Shown one piece after another: positions 1 through 9,200 of a stretch of DNA of 64,000 bases. The notes beneath the pieces are model-generated. The model did no database searches. It was given only the letters and a program-made list of their open reading frames with translations, and was not told the origin of the DNA. Source of the stretch: VXNE01 sp963664635 (GTDB lineage: Bacteria > Pseudomonadota > Gammaproteobacteria > Pseudomonadales > Azotimanducaceae); assembly GCA_963664635.1 (NCBI GenBank), contig OY761542.1, positions 1,984,001 to 2,048,000 on the forward strand, given 5' to 3'. Each line of letters starts with the position of its first letter. Positions within the stretch are counted from its first letter, which is position 1. The position numbers and the translations under genes were made by a program.

Positions 1-684
1 GACCATCCACGGCAGGTACTCCTGGTGGCGGAACGCGGGCGCCCCCGCGATGATCCCGTCGTAGTCGTCGGGGAAGCGCGCCGCTTCGAGCATCGCGGCC
101 CGCCCGCCGTTGGAGCACCCGTTGAGGTAGGAATGCTCGACGTCGCGGCCGTAGTACCGGGCGATGACCCGCTTGGATGCCGCCGTGGCGAGGTGGACGC
201 CCCGGTAGGCATAGTCGAGCAGCGCCTCGGGCTGCTGCATGAAGGTGTTGCCCTCGGCGAGTTCGTGGCCCGTGTCGGTAGACGCCTGGGCGAAGCCGCG
301 GGCCAGGAGGCTCGTTGTGTCGCCGATGACGCCGGCGAGCCCGCCGACCGCCTCGAACATGAGGCGTCCGCTCCACTGTTCGGGCAGGGTCACCTCGAAG
401 CGGATCGCGCGGTTGATCACGCCGCGGACGCGGCAATGGGCGGGCAGTTCGTCCGTCGCCGCGACGGAGATGCCGGGCTCGATCGCATGGTGGATATCGG
501 TCATGCGGTAGAGGTCCCGGCAGGAGTTGGCGTCGGGCGCCGCCGCCGTCACGGCGGCCGCGCACAGCAACGCGACCCCGGCGGGAAGCCGCGCCAGGAG
601 CTTGCGCCGTCGGAGTCTCGCGCCGGCGAAACTCCCAACGCGACTGTCAGGTCGCGCCAGTGTGGAACGTGCGTGGTCTTTCAC
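1..684 (-). CDS. tannase/feruloyl esterase family protein (3' end cut by window)
   Basis: Only the N-terminal 228 residues are in the window; the gene runs off the left edge. The start is a GTG preceded by an AAGGAG ribosome site. A twin-arginine-like or ordinary hydrophobic signal follows (RRRKLLARLPAGVALL), then a mature region very similar to the neighbouring gene at 713-2215. The nucleophile motif NGCSNGGR, with the Cys next to the catalytic Ser that marks the tannase family (PF07519), is present, followed by DYDGIIAGAP. The catalytic Asp and His lie outside the window. By family it would hydrolyse ester bonds of phenolic or related acids in the periplasm or outside the cell; the substrate cannot be told. 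It lies 28 bases downstream of its paralogue on the same strand, so the two are probably a tandem duplication read as one operon. Confidence 0.85.
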   Translation of the reverse strand, partial: MKDHARSTLARPDSRVGSFAGARLRRRKLLARLPAGVALLCAAAVTAAAPDANSCRDLYRMTDIHHAIEPGISVAATDELPAHCRVRGVINRAIRFEVTLPEQWSGRLMFEAVGGLAGVIGDTTSLLARGFAQASTDTGHELAEGNTFMQQPEALLDYAYRGVHLATAASKRVIARYYGRDVEHSYLNGCSNGGRAAMLEAARFPDDYDGIIAGAPAFRHQEYLPWMV

Positions 685-712
685 AGCCGATCTCCTTGTT
701 GGCGTCGGCGGA

Positions 713-2215
713 TCAGGGTACGGCGCAGCGGAAGCTGCTCTGGTCGTCCGGGTCGCTGCTGCCGTCGTATTGGGCGAGCTCGGGGTATGCGCACAGCGGC
801 CGCGTGAAGCTGCGGTCCTGGCCCGTCACCGCTTCGGCGTCGAGATGGTCCATTGCGACCGCGCCCGGATGCGTGGCCACGATTCGTTCCGGAGCTTCTC
901 CTTCTTCCCGCCACTTGACGATGGGATCCGTGTAGTCGGCCTGCCACGCTCCCGGACCGCCGGCGCAGTGGACCATGCCGGGGATCATGAACATGCGAAA
1001 GAAGTCCGCGGTCGCCTCGGCGCCGCCCATCGCCGCCGCGACGGACTCGAGGTAGGCGATGGCGCGTTGGGGCCGTAGCGGGAAGTCGTTCCAGCCCTGG
1101 TACATCAGGAGCTTGCCGCCGCCGGCGCGGAACTCCGAGAGGTCGGCCGTCGTGTCGTATGCCGCCAGGGCGTTGCCGATCCGCGCGCGGTCCCGTATCG
1201 AGTCGAACTCGGCCGCATCGAAGGTCGGATCGTGGCGCAGGTGGAGGGCCAGGTTGCCCCGCAGCATCTTGCCCAACCCGCCGGGCACCAGCTCTCCGCC
1301 CAAGAGCCACGATCCCCAGTCGCCCTGGGCCTCCGCGCCGGGCGGTACGCCGGGGGACAGGACCTTGCCGTCCGCGTCGACCATGTCGCCGTAGATGAAG
1401 CGGGCGGTCTCGGCCTGTCCCGCCGTGAGGCAGCCCTCTGTCTGGCCCGCTTCGCAGACGAGTGTGTCGATGTCCAGTTTGCAGACGCGCGGATCGTTGA
1501 TCACCCCGTCCTCGACGCCGTCGAGGGCGTCGCACGTCGCGCGCGACGCGTCGTCGAGTACCGCGAAGGCTTCCTTGTCGAGTGGGTGCGCCTCCTGGCG
1601 TGCATGCACGGCGATCATCCACGGGAGGAACTCCTGGAGCCGGAACACGGGTGCGCCGGCGATGATGCCGTCGTAGTCCTCCGGGAACCGCTCGGCCTCG
1701 ATCAGGGCCGCCCGGCCGCCGTTCGAGCAGCCCGTGAGGTAGGAGCGGTCGATCTCGCGGCCGTAGTAATGCGCGATGACGCGTTTCGATGCGAGGGTCG
1801 CCAGGTGCACGCCCCGATAGGCGTGGTCGAGCCGCGCCTCGGATTGTCCGAGATAGTCGTTGCCGTCCTCGAGTTCGTGGCCGGTGTCGGTGGAGGCCAT
1901 GGCGAACCCGCGTGCGAGCAGGCTCGTGGTATCGCCTATGAATCCGGCGCTGCCGCCGACCGCGGTGAACATCAGGCGGCCGTTCCAGTCGTCGGGAAGC
2001 GTCACCTCGAAGCGGATGGCGCGGTTGACGACGCCGCGCACCCGGCAATGTGCCGGCAGCGCGTCCGCCGCGGCAACGGAGATGCCGGGCTCGATGGCGT
2101 GCGAGATGTCGGTCAGGCGATAGAGCTTGTGGCAGCTCTCCTCGTCGGCCGCCGCGGCCGCCAGGACGGTCGACAGCGCGATCAGCGCGGCACACGCTAC
2201 GCGGGACCTTCCCAT
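713..2215 (-). CDS. tannase/feruloyl esterase family secreted hydrolase
   Basis: About 500 residues, the normal length for the tannase/feruloyl esterase family (PF07519). The start at 2215 was preferred over an in-frame one 33 bases upstream. It has a GGGGGAG ribosome site and puts a clean signal peptide (VACAALIALSTVLAAAAA) at the N-terminus. The family's disulfide-supported triad is visible: Ser164 in TGCSNGGR with Cys163 before it, Asp377 in YQGWNDFP, and His416 followed by Cys417 in GMVHCAGG. An Asp-rich calcium-site-like segment (DALDGVEDGVIND) sits near residues 229-241. It probably acts in the periplasm or outside the cell on an aryl or phenolic ester. The paralogue follows 28 bases downstream. 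The family call is firm; the substrate is unknown. Confidence 0.9.
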   Translation of the reverse strand: MGRSRVACAALIALSTVLAAAAADEESCHKLYRLTDISHAIEPGISVAAADALPAHCRVRGVVNRAIRFEVTLPDDWNGRLMFTAVGGSAGFIGDTTSLLARGFAMASTDTGHELEDGNDYLGQSEARLDHAYRGVHLATLASKRVIAHYYGREIDRSYLTGCSNGGRAALIEAERFPEDYDGIIAGAPVFRLQEFLPWMIAVHARQEAHPLDKEAFAVLDDASRATCDALDGVEDGVINDPRVCKLDIDTLVCEAGQTEGCLTAGQAETARFIYGDMVDADGKVLSPGVPPGAEAQGDWGSWLLGGELVPGGLGKMLRGNLALHLRHDPTFDAAEFDSIRDRARIGNALAAYDTTADLSEFRAGGGKLLMYQGWNDFPLRPQRAIAYLESVAAAMGGAEATADFFRMFMIPGMVHCAGGPGAWQADYTDPIVKWREEGEAPERIVATHPGAVAMDHLDAEAVTGQDRSFTRPLCAYPELAQYDGSSDPDDQSSFRCAVP

Positions 2216-2270
2216 GGCTCGCTCCCCCGAATTGCTCGCGCCGAGCATACAGGAGAGGTCCGGCGCGTGA

Positions 2271-4178
2271 TCAGGCCCCCTTGCGTCCGCCGGCCGGGAG
2301 CGCGTCGGAGCCCGGCTTCCAGAGGCTCTTCGCTTCGCGCAGCCCCTGCTGCCGGTAGAGCTTCGCGTAGTGGCCGTCCGCGGCGAGCAGCGTTGCGTGG
2401 TCCCCGGTCTCCACGATGCGTCCGCCGTCGATCACCAGGATGCGGGTGGCATTGCGGATGGTCGACAGGCGGTGCGCGATGACGAAGCTGATGCGTCCCA
2501 TGAGCACGCGCCGGAGCCCGTCCTGGATGTGCATCTCGGTCTCCGTGTCCACGGAGGATGTCGCTTCGTCCATGACCAGGATCTGCGGGTCCGCGAGGAT
2601 CGCCCGCGCGAACGAGACCAGCTGCTTCTGTCCGGCGGACAGCCGGCTGCCGCCCTCGCCGACCTCCGTCTGGTAGCCCTCGGGCATGGCCGTGATGAAG
2701 TCGTGGGCGCCGGCGATGCGCGCGGCGATGACCACCTCGTCATCGGGTGCGTCGGGGCGTCCGTAGCGGATGTTCTCCAGGATGGGGCCGCTGAAGACGT
2801 GGGCGTTCTGCAGCACCATGCCAAGGCTCGACTGCAGCCAGTGGAGGCTCCGCTTGCGGTAGTCGATGCCGTCGATCAGCACCTGTCCCGTGGTCGGCTC
2901 GTAGAAGCGGCAGATCACGTTCACCAAGGTGCTCTTGCCGCCGCCGGTGGGGCCGACGATGGCGATCGTTTCGTCCGCGTTGACGGTCAGGTCGATGTCC
3001 TCGAGCACTGGCGGCCCGGATTCGTACGAGAAACTGACGTTCCTGAGCTCGATGTGCGAGATCCGCGCGGGTCCGCCGTCAAAGGCAACGTGCTCGCGTT
3101 CCGGAGCGCCGCGCTGTGCCGAGATTGCCTCGAGCACGTCCTCCGAGTCCCGGATGGTTGCCTCCGCGTCGATCAGGCTCAAGACGCGCTCCGCGGACGC
3201 CTGCGCCATCTGCATCTCCGCGAACCAGTAGCCCATGGTCTCCACCGGCTCGAAGAAGTGGCGCGCGTATGCGAGGAACGCGACCAGGGTGCCCACCATG
3301 AGGGGCGCGACGTAGACGTCCATGCCGCCGAAAAGCAGGACCAGCCCCATCGAGAGACTCGCCAGCGTCGTCACGATGGGCAGGTAGATGGCGGAGAGCG
3401 TCATGTTGGTGACGGATGCCCGGTACATCGTGCCTGTCAACCCCTGGAACTCGCCGAGGTTCTCCCGTTCGCGCACGAACGCCTTGCTCGTGAGCACGCC
3501 CATGATGGCTTCGTTGTAGGAGCCGGTGATGCGCGAATTCGCGCGGCGCACCTGCCGCGCGCTCGTCAGGATGCTGCGGCGGAACTTGACGGACACCCAG
3601 TACAGGACGGGCAGGATCGCGAGGACGACGAGCGCCAGGTCCCACTGCATCACGAGCATGGCGCCGGCGATGCCGACCATCGTCGTCGCGCCCCAGATGA
3701 AGTCCATGAAGCCCCAGGCCAGGATGTTCGAGAGCCGCTCGCAGTCGGAGGTCATGCGGGCCATCAGCCAGCCGACGGGGCGATGGTCGTAGAACGAGAA
3801 GGACAGCCGCTGCAGGTTGCCGAAGGCTTCCTCGCGGATGTCGTGGCTTAAAAACGCGCGGATCTTGCCGGCGATCGCCACGAAGCCGGCGACCGCCACC
3901 GCCAGTACGGCGGTACACACGAGATAGAGCAGGGCCCACAGCACCAGGTCCGCGTCGGCGCCATTGGCCTGGATGTCGTCCACCACCCACTTGGTGATGA
4001 GCGGAAAGGTCACCTCGGCGATGGCCGTCAGGAAGCTGAACGCCGCCAGGGCCGCGAGATCGCGCTTGTGCGGCAGGGTGTAGGAGAACAGGCGCCGCCA
4101 GAGGTGCGCGTGCATGCGCGATGCGAGCGTCTGCTCGTCGAAGCCGTCGTTGTAATTTTCGTCGTCGTAGTGGTCCAT
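2271..4178 (-). CDS. ABC exporter subunit with consensus catalytic site (YheH/BmrD-like)
   Basis: A 635-residue half-transporter with an N-terminal six-helix exporter membrane domain and a C-terminal ATPase domain. The ATPase shows Walker A GPTGGGKST, a slightly altered signature LSAGQKQL, Walker B ILVMDEATSSVD with the catalytic Glu kept, and the H-loop FVIAHRLST. Its ATG overlaps the stop of the upstream ABC gene by one base (TGATG), so the two are translationally coupled and probably form one heterodimer. The intact Walker B Glu here, against Asp in the partner, is the pattern of heterodimeric exporters such as YheI/YheH, BmrCD or TM287/288. The N-terminus (MDHYDDENYNDGF) is acidic and poorly conserved. 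It likely exports lipids or drugs across the inner membrane; the substrate cannot be predicted. Confidence 0.93.
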   Translation of the reverse strand: MDHYDDENYNDGFDEQTLASRMHAHLWRRLFSYTLPHKRDLAALAAFSFLTAIAEVTFPLITKWVVDDIQANGADADLVLWALLYLVCTAVLAVAVAGFVAIAGKIRAFLSHDIREEAFGNLQRLSFSFYDHRPVGWLMARMTSDCERLSNILAWGFMDFIWGATTMVGIAGAMLVMQWDLALVVLAILPVLYWVSVKFRRSILTSARQVRRANSRITGSYNEAIMGVLTSKAFVRERENLGEFQGLTGTMYRASVTNMTLSAIYLPIVTTLASLSMGLVLLFGGMDVYVAPLMVGTLVAFLAYARHFFEPVETMGYWFAEMQMAQASAERVLSLIDAEATIRDSEDVLEAISAQRGAPEREHVAFDGGPARISHIELRNVSFSYESGPPVLEDIDLTVNADETIAIVGPTGGGKSTLVNVICRFYEPTTGQVLIDGIDYRKRSLHWLQSSLGMVLQNAHVFSGPILENIRYGRPDAPDDEVVIAARIAGAHDFITAMPEGYQTEVGEGGSRLSAGQKQLVSFARAILADPQILVMDEATSSVDTETEMHIQDGLRRVLMGRISFVIAHRLSTIRNATRILVIDGGRIVETGDHATLLAADGHYAKLYRQQGLREAKSLWKPGSDALPAGGRKGA

Positions 4179-6004
4179 CACCCTTCCCCGGCCGCGGCCG
4201 CGTCCTTCAGGTCGGCGTCGATCGAGGCCTCCAGCGCTCCCTGGATCTCGCACAGGCGCCGGTACGGACCGAGTTCGCGCGCCAGCGTCTCGTGCGTGCC
4301 CTCCTGTACGAGCCGGCCCCGGTCGAGGACCAGGATGCGGTCCGTGTGGACGACGGTGGACAGGCGGTGTGCGATGACGATGGTCGTGTGGCGCCCGCGG
4401 CGCCGGTCGAGGGCGTCGAGGATCTGCCGCTCGGTCCCCGTATCGACGGCGGAGAGCGAGTCGTCGAGCACCAGCACCGGCGGGTCCTTGACCAGGGCGC
4501 GGGCGAGGGCGACCCGTTGCCGCTGGCCCCCCGACAGGGTGACGCCCCGCTCGCCCACCATCGCGGCGTAGCCGTCGGGGAAGGCGGAGATGGCGTTGTG
4601 CACGGCGGCGTCCCGGGAGGCTTCCACGAGGTCCTCGAAACGCGCGTCCGGCCGCGCGACGCGGAGGTTCTCCTCGATGCTGCGCGAGAACAGGAACGGA
4701 TCCTGCAGGACGACGCCGAACTGGTTGCGCAGCCACTTGCGGTCGATGTCGCGGAGTTCGAGACCGTCCAGGAACACGTGGCCGCCCTGGTAGGGGTAGA
4801 GGCGCAGCAGCACGCGAATGAGGCTCGACTTGCCCGAGCCGGGCGCTCCGACGAGGCCGATCGTTTCGCCGGCCGCGATCTCGAAGGAGAGGTCGCGGAG
4901 CACGGGGCGTTCCTCCGTGTACCAGAACCGCAGGTGCTCGACGCGGATCGCGCCCCGTGCCCTGGGCAGGGACGGCGTCGCTTCGCTGGACTCCTCCGGG
5001 GTGGTCAGGATGTGGTCGATACGGCCAAGCGCCACGACCGCCTTGCCGGTATCGGTCAGCACGCGCCCCAGGGTGCGGATGGGCCAGGTCACCATGCCGA
5101 CCACCGTCATGAAGGCGAAGAGATCGCCGATGGTGATCCGTCCGTCGAGGATGAACAGCGCGCCGGCGACGAGGACGATGCCGAGCTGGCCGAGGGCGAG
5201 GAGGTCCGCGGCTCCGTAGTAGAGGCCCATCAGGCGCGCGAGGCGCGTGTGGTTGTCGCGAAACGCCCGGATGCGGCGACCGAAGCGCTGCGTCTCGCGC
5301 TCCTGCTGTGCGAAGGCGCGCACCACCCGGATGCCGGTGAGGTTCTCCTGCAGGACCGCCGTCATCTCGCCCTCGGAACGGTCGGTCTCCTCGAACAGGT
5401 CCTTGATCCTGGAGAAGAAGACGTACGCGCCGACGGGCAGCAGCGGCAGCAGGCAGATGGAGAACCAGGCCAGGTCCGCGTTGAGCCAGAAAAGGATCGG
5501 CACGACGGTCAGCACCAGCAGGCTCGCGCGCCCGATCTCGACCACGTCCGCGGACAGGAACACCCGTACCGTCTCGACGTCCGAGCTGCAGCGCTGGACC
5601 AGGTCCCCCGTGTCCGCGTTGTCGAAGAACTCCGCGCGCAGGTGATGCAGCCGCCGAAAAAGCTCTTCCCGCAGCCGCCGGCAGATCGCCTCCGACGCCA
5701 TCGCGGTCCACAGCCCGCGCAGGAACAGGAAGAAGCCGCCCACCGCCGTGACGGCGACGCCCGCCGCGGCCGACACGACGAGGTACGCCAGATAGACGTT
5801 CGTCGCGGCAAGCTGCTCCGTGAGCGTCACGAGCACCGGCGCGCCGAGCGCCAGGTCGCGTTCGTGCACCACGTCGATCGCGTACTTGGCGATGAGGGGC
5901 GCGCCGAACATCAGCACGTTCGTGATCGCCATCGCGACGATCGCGCCCGAGTATCTTGTACGTTGGCCCTTGGCGATGGCCCAGAGGCTGGTTCCTTCCT
6001 TCAT
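4178..6004 (-). CDS. ABC exporter subunit with degenerate catalytic site (YheI/BmrC-like)
   Basis: A 608-residue half-transporter, first of the two-gene exporter operon. The N-terminal membrane domain (about residues 15-320) is followed by an ATPase domain with Walker A GAPGSGKSS, signature LSGGQRQR, Walker B VLVLDDSLSAVD and H-loop IVIAHRLST. The catalytic Glu after Walker B is Asp, as in the degenerate subunit of heterodimeric type IV exporters. The degenerate site in such transporters pairs this Walker B with the partner's signature, and the partner does carry the altered LSAGQ. The stop codon overlaps the partner's ATG by one base. The start ATG at 6004 has only a weak ribosome site (ACGGGAACGC). 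Substrate unknown. Confidence 0.93.
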   Translation of the reverse strand: MKEGTSLWAIAKGQRTRYSGAIVAMAITNVLMFGAPLIAKYAIDVVHERDLALGAPVLVTLTEQLAATNVYLAYLVVSAAAGVAVTAVGGFFLFLRGLWTAMASEAICRRLREELFRRLHHLRAEFFDNADTGDLVQRCSSDVETVRVFLSADVVEIGRASLLVLTVVPILFWLNADLAWFSICLLPLLPVGAYVFFSRIKDLFEETDRSEGEMTAVLQENLTGIRVVRAFAQQERETQRFGRRIRAFRDNHTRLARLMGLYYGAADLLALGQLGIVLVAGALFILDGRITIGDLFAFMTVVGMVTWPIRTLGRVLTDTGKAVVALGRIDHILTTPEESSEATPSLPRARGAIRVEHLRFWYTEERPVLRDLSFEIAAGETIGLVGAPGSGKSSLIRVLLRLYPYQGGHVFLDGLELRDIDRKWLRNQFGVVLQDPFLFSRSIEENLRVARPDARFEDLVEASRDAAVHNAISAFPDGYAAMVGERGVTLSGGQRQRVALARALVKDPPVLVLDDSLSAVDTGTERQILDALDRRRGRHTTIVIAHRLSTVVHTDRILVLDRGRLVQEGTHETLARELGPYRRLCEIQGALEASIDADLKDAAAAGEG

Positions 6005-6085
6005 GCGTTCCCGTCCGACGAGGATTGGTCCCGTTACCGGGGGCCCCGTGAGCGGGTTCCGACGAAGTCAGGTCTGGGTTGGAAA

Positions 6086-6110
6086 GCCCGCTCGGCTGAA
6101 GGGAGCGGGC
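6086..6110 (-). terminator. GC-rich hairpin in the gap between the LRR gene and the ABC operon
   Basis: The 280-base gap 6005-6284 has no convincing gene. It contains a perfect 8-bp inverted repeat (GCCCGCTC / GAGCGGGC, 9-base loop). On the minus strand it is followed by TTTCC. It lies about 175 bases after the stop of the minus-strand LRR gene and before the ABC operon start, so it could be a weak intrinsic terminator or part of the ABC leader. The T-tract is too short to be sure. Confidence 0.3.
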
Positions 6111-6284
6111 CCGAGGTCGACTGCGACTCAGCTACCGCTCACCCTGGAGTTGTAGGCAAGGTCTTTCTGGCGCATCGGTCATCCCCGGGGGTCGGTGGCG
6201 AGGGAGCGGCATCTTACGGGTTGGGAAAGAAAAGGCAAGCCGGGATCTCGCCATCTCCCCATCTCGCTCCCCACCAGGCAGCGT

Positions 6285-9200
6285 TCAGCTCCCCGGCACG
6301 GTCGACAGGTTGGTCAGGTGCCCGGTTGGGCCTTGCGTCAGGTTCATGACCTGAATCTGCTGGTCGGAGCGGATCGTCAGGCGCCACTTGCCGGCGCCGT
6401 CTCCCAGGCGTCCATCGAGATCGGGGCTTCCCTTCTCCAGTTCCTGGGCGGAGAGCGTGCGCGACCGGTTTGCGGGGACCAGCAGCGCTACCTCGCCCCC
6501 CGGGCTCGCCCCGGAATCGTCGATGCCGGCGATGGTCACCACGGCATCGGCCGCCCCGGAGTTGACGATGCGCAACAGGCTGACCTGCGCTTCGTTGCTG
6601 CCCGGATTGAAGGTCGCCACCCAATACCCTGCAGAGGTTCTCGGCACCGTGTCGTGCATGCTGGTGAGGAAGCCGTCCCACTTGCTGCGTATGTAGGTCA
6701 GGACGTCGAGATTGGCGGTGCTGGTCAGCGTGAGCCGCCAGTCGCCGTCGCCATCGCCGACAGCGCCGGAAAGCCCCTTGCCGGAATTGCCGAGTTCGAG
6801 ATCGTCCGAGTTGAAGTGGACCGCCCCGCCCGCGGGCACCGACAACGTGATTTCATCGAAGTCACGGTCCGTTTCGTCCCGGGCCTGTACCCGAACCGCC
6901 GCCGCCGTTGCGTCGTGATTGACGATGCGGATGAACCCCTGCCGCCCCATTTTGTCCCCCGCCGCCAGAAACAGGGGTACGCTGTGTGCCGTCGCTCCGT
7001 TCGCCCGGGGCCGCTTGTTGTCGGGCATGGTGGAAAGGTTCGTCAGGTGCCCGGTGGGGCTCTGCAGCAGGCCGGCCACAGCCAGGGGCTGGTTGGCGCG
7101 CACCGTCAGCCGCCACTTGCCCGCGCCAACACCCAGGGCGCCGTCAAGCCCCTCGCCCGACTCGAGTTCCCGCGCCGACAGGGTGCGCGCGGCGCCGGCG
7201 TCCATGGACAGGGTTACCGTACCGCCCGGCGACAGCCCCGCGGAGTCGACGCCGTTAATGCTCACCCTGGCGACACCGCCACCGTGATTCACAAGGTGCA
7301 GAAGGCTGACCTGATCGGTGTTGCGGCCGGGATTGAAGGTCGCCACCTCATGCCGTCCGTCCACCACCGGAACCAGGTCGTGCATGGCGGTGAGAAACCC
7401 GCCCTGGACGCCCGCGAGCGGGTCGTTGCGCGTGCGAATGTAAGAGAGGGCCGCGAAATCCAGCCTGCTGTCCAGGCGCAGGCGCCAATCGCCGAAACCG
7501 GCGCCGGTGCGGCCGCCGAGCCCCTTGCCTGCATTGCCGCCTTCCAGGTCATCGGAATTGAAGTGTGTTGCCGCGCCCGCGTTCAGGGAGAGGGTCAACG
7601 GGCCGCGATGCGTTCCGGTTCGATCGATGGCGTCGATGTCCGCGCTCCCGGCCGCATCGGAATGGTTGACGATGCGCACGAAACCCTGGCGCAGCGGGTC
7701 CGAGGCGCTGGGCATGAACGGCACGGCGACCGACCCGGGTATCCGCAGGGCGAAGATCAACCGAGCCGCCTCGGCGTTGGCATCGGTTGCCGTGACGGTG
7801 ATGCGAACGGTACCGGCGCGACCGGCGGGCACGATGGTCAGTACGCCCGCATCGATGCTCGCCTCGGCGAAAGAGCCATCTCCAACCACCGCGTCGTAGC
7901 GAACGTCATCGCCAAGAACGGCGGAAAAGTAGCCCTTCGTATCGAAGCGGATGCTGGTCCCATCCGTTGCGGCGGTCAATCGAAGCGTCAGCAGCCGTAC
8001 GTCTACGCCCCTGTCGAGCAGGGCGGGAACCTGTTCGTTCAGCGCCTCCTCGCTGAGCGGATTGTCATCCAGATCGACCCAGGCGCCGTCGCTGAGGTCG
8101 CCGTTGCGCACCAGCGGCGCGATATCGGACACGCGATTGCCGCTCAGGTCGATGGCCCGGAGGCCGGCGAGTCGCTCCAGCGGCAGTAGGTCCGTGACCT
8201 GGTTGGAACCAAGAAACACAAGGGCGAGGTTGGTGGCCGACTCCAGGCCGCTGAGATCCGAGATGCCTGCGCCGAAGCCTTGCAGCGTCTCCAGGTAGAA
8301 CATGGACTCGCTGTTCACCGGATCGTCCACCAACGTAGTTCCGGAGGCGAGCGTCCAGGCGATCAGCGATTGCAGATTGGCATCGGGAATGGCGATCGGA
8401 GCGGCGAATCCCGTCGCTCTCCCGCCGCCCTCACCGAACTCCACCTCCACCCCCCAGGATTGCAGTGTCGGAATCTGTTCGTCGATGGCGATCTGGCTTA
8501 GCGGATTGTCGAATAGATCCAGGCGTGTGTAGCCGCTGAAACGCCAGATCGAACGGTTCAACAGCGGGCCGATATCGGCGATTAGATTGGTCGACAAAAA
8601 GAGAACGTCGATGTCACCAAGTGCGGCCAAGGGGGAGAGGTCGCTGATGAAATTGTTCGACAAGTCCAGCCAATCGGGGTCGGTGAGGTTGGTCAGCGGC
8701 GACAGGTCGTCAATGCGGAGGCCGCGCAGCTCCAGGCGGGGAATGGCCGCAAAGTTTGGCAGCGCCGCCAATTGCGCCAGCGACACCGGATTGTGGCCGA
8801 TCTCCAGAGAATTCAGCTTCAGGTTCGATAGCGGGGCAGGATCGCCGATGGCATTGCCGCTGAGATAGAGATTGATGTAGTCGAGTTGGGCCATGTCGGC
8901 CAGTGGCGCAATGTCCGCGATGCGGTTGTCGGCAAGAGACAACGAGTGCAGCCTCGTCAGCCGGGTCAGTGGCGCAATGTCGACGATGGCGTTGTTGTCC
9001 AGCCGCAGGTCGCGAACCTGGGTCAGGTCGGCGATCGAGGAGAGGTCGCTCAGCTGGTTGTCGCTCAATGAGAGCAGCTCCAGCCCCTTGTTTGCGGCGA
9101 GCGGCAACGGGTCGCCAACCCGGTTTCCATCGAGAAAGAGATCGACAAGATCGTGCAGGCTCGCGAGAGGAGCAATGTCGGTGATGGTGTTGTAGTCCAG

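Noticed and set aside
6005..6284. A possible riboswitch upstream of the ABC operon
   Set aside because: The region folds into GC-rich hairpins, but no conserved core of a known riboswitch class could be matched by eye.
4121..6349. A 742-codon plus-strand frame opposite the ABC exporter
   Set aside because: It is the antisense of a clear ABC gene; high GC content leaves few stops on the other strand.
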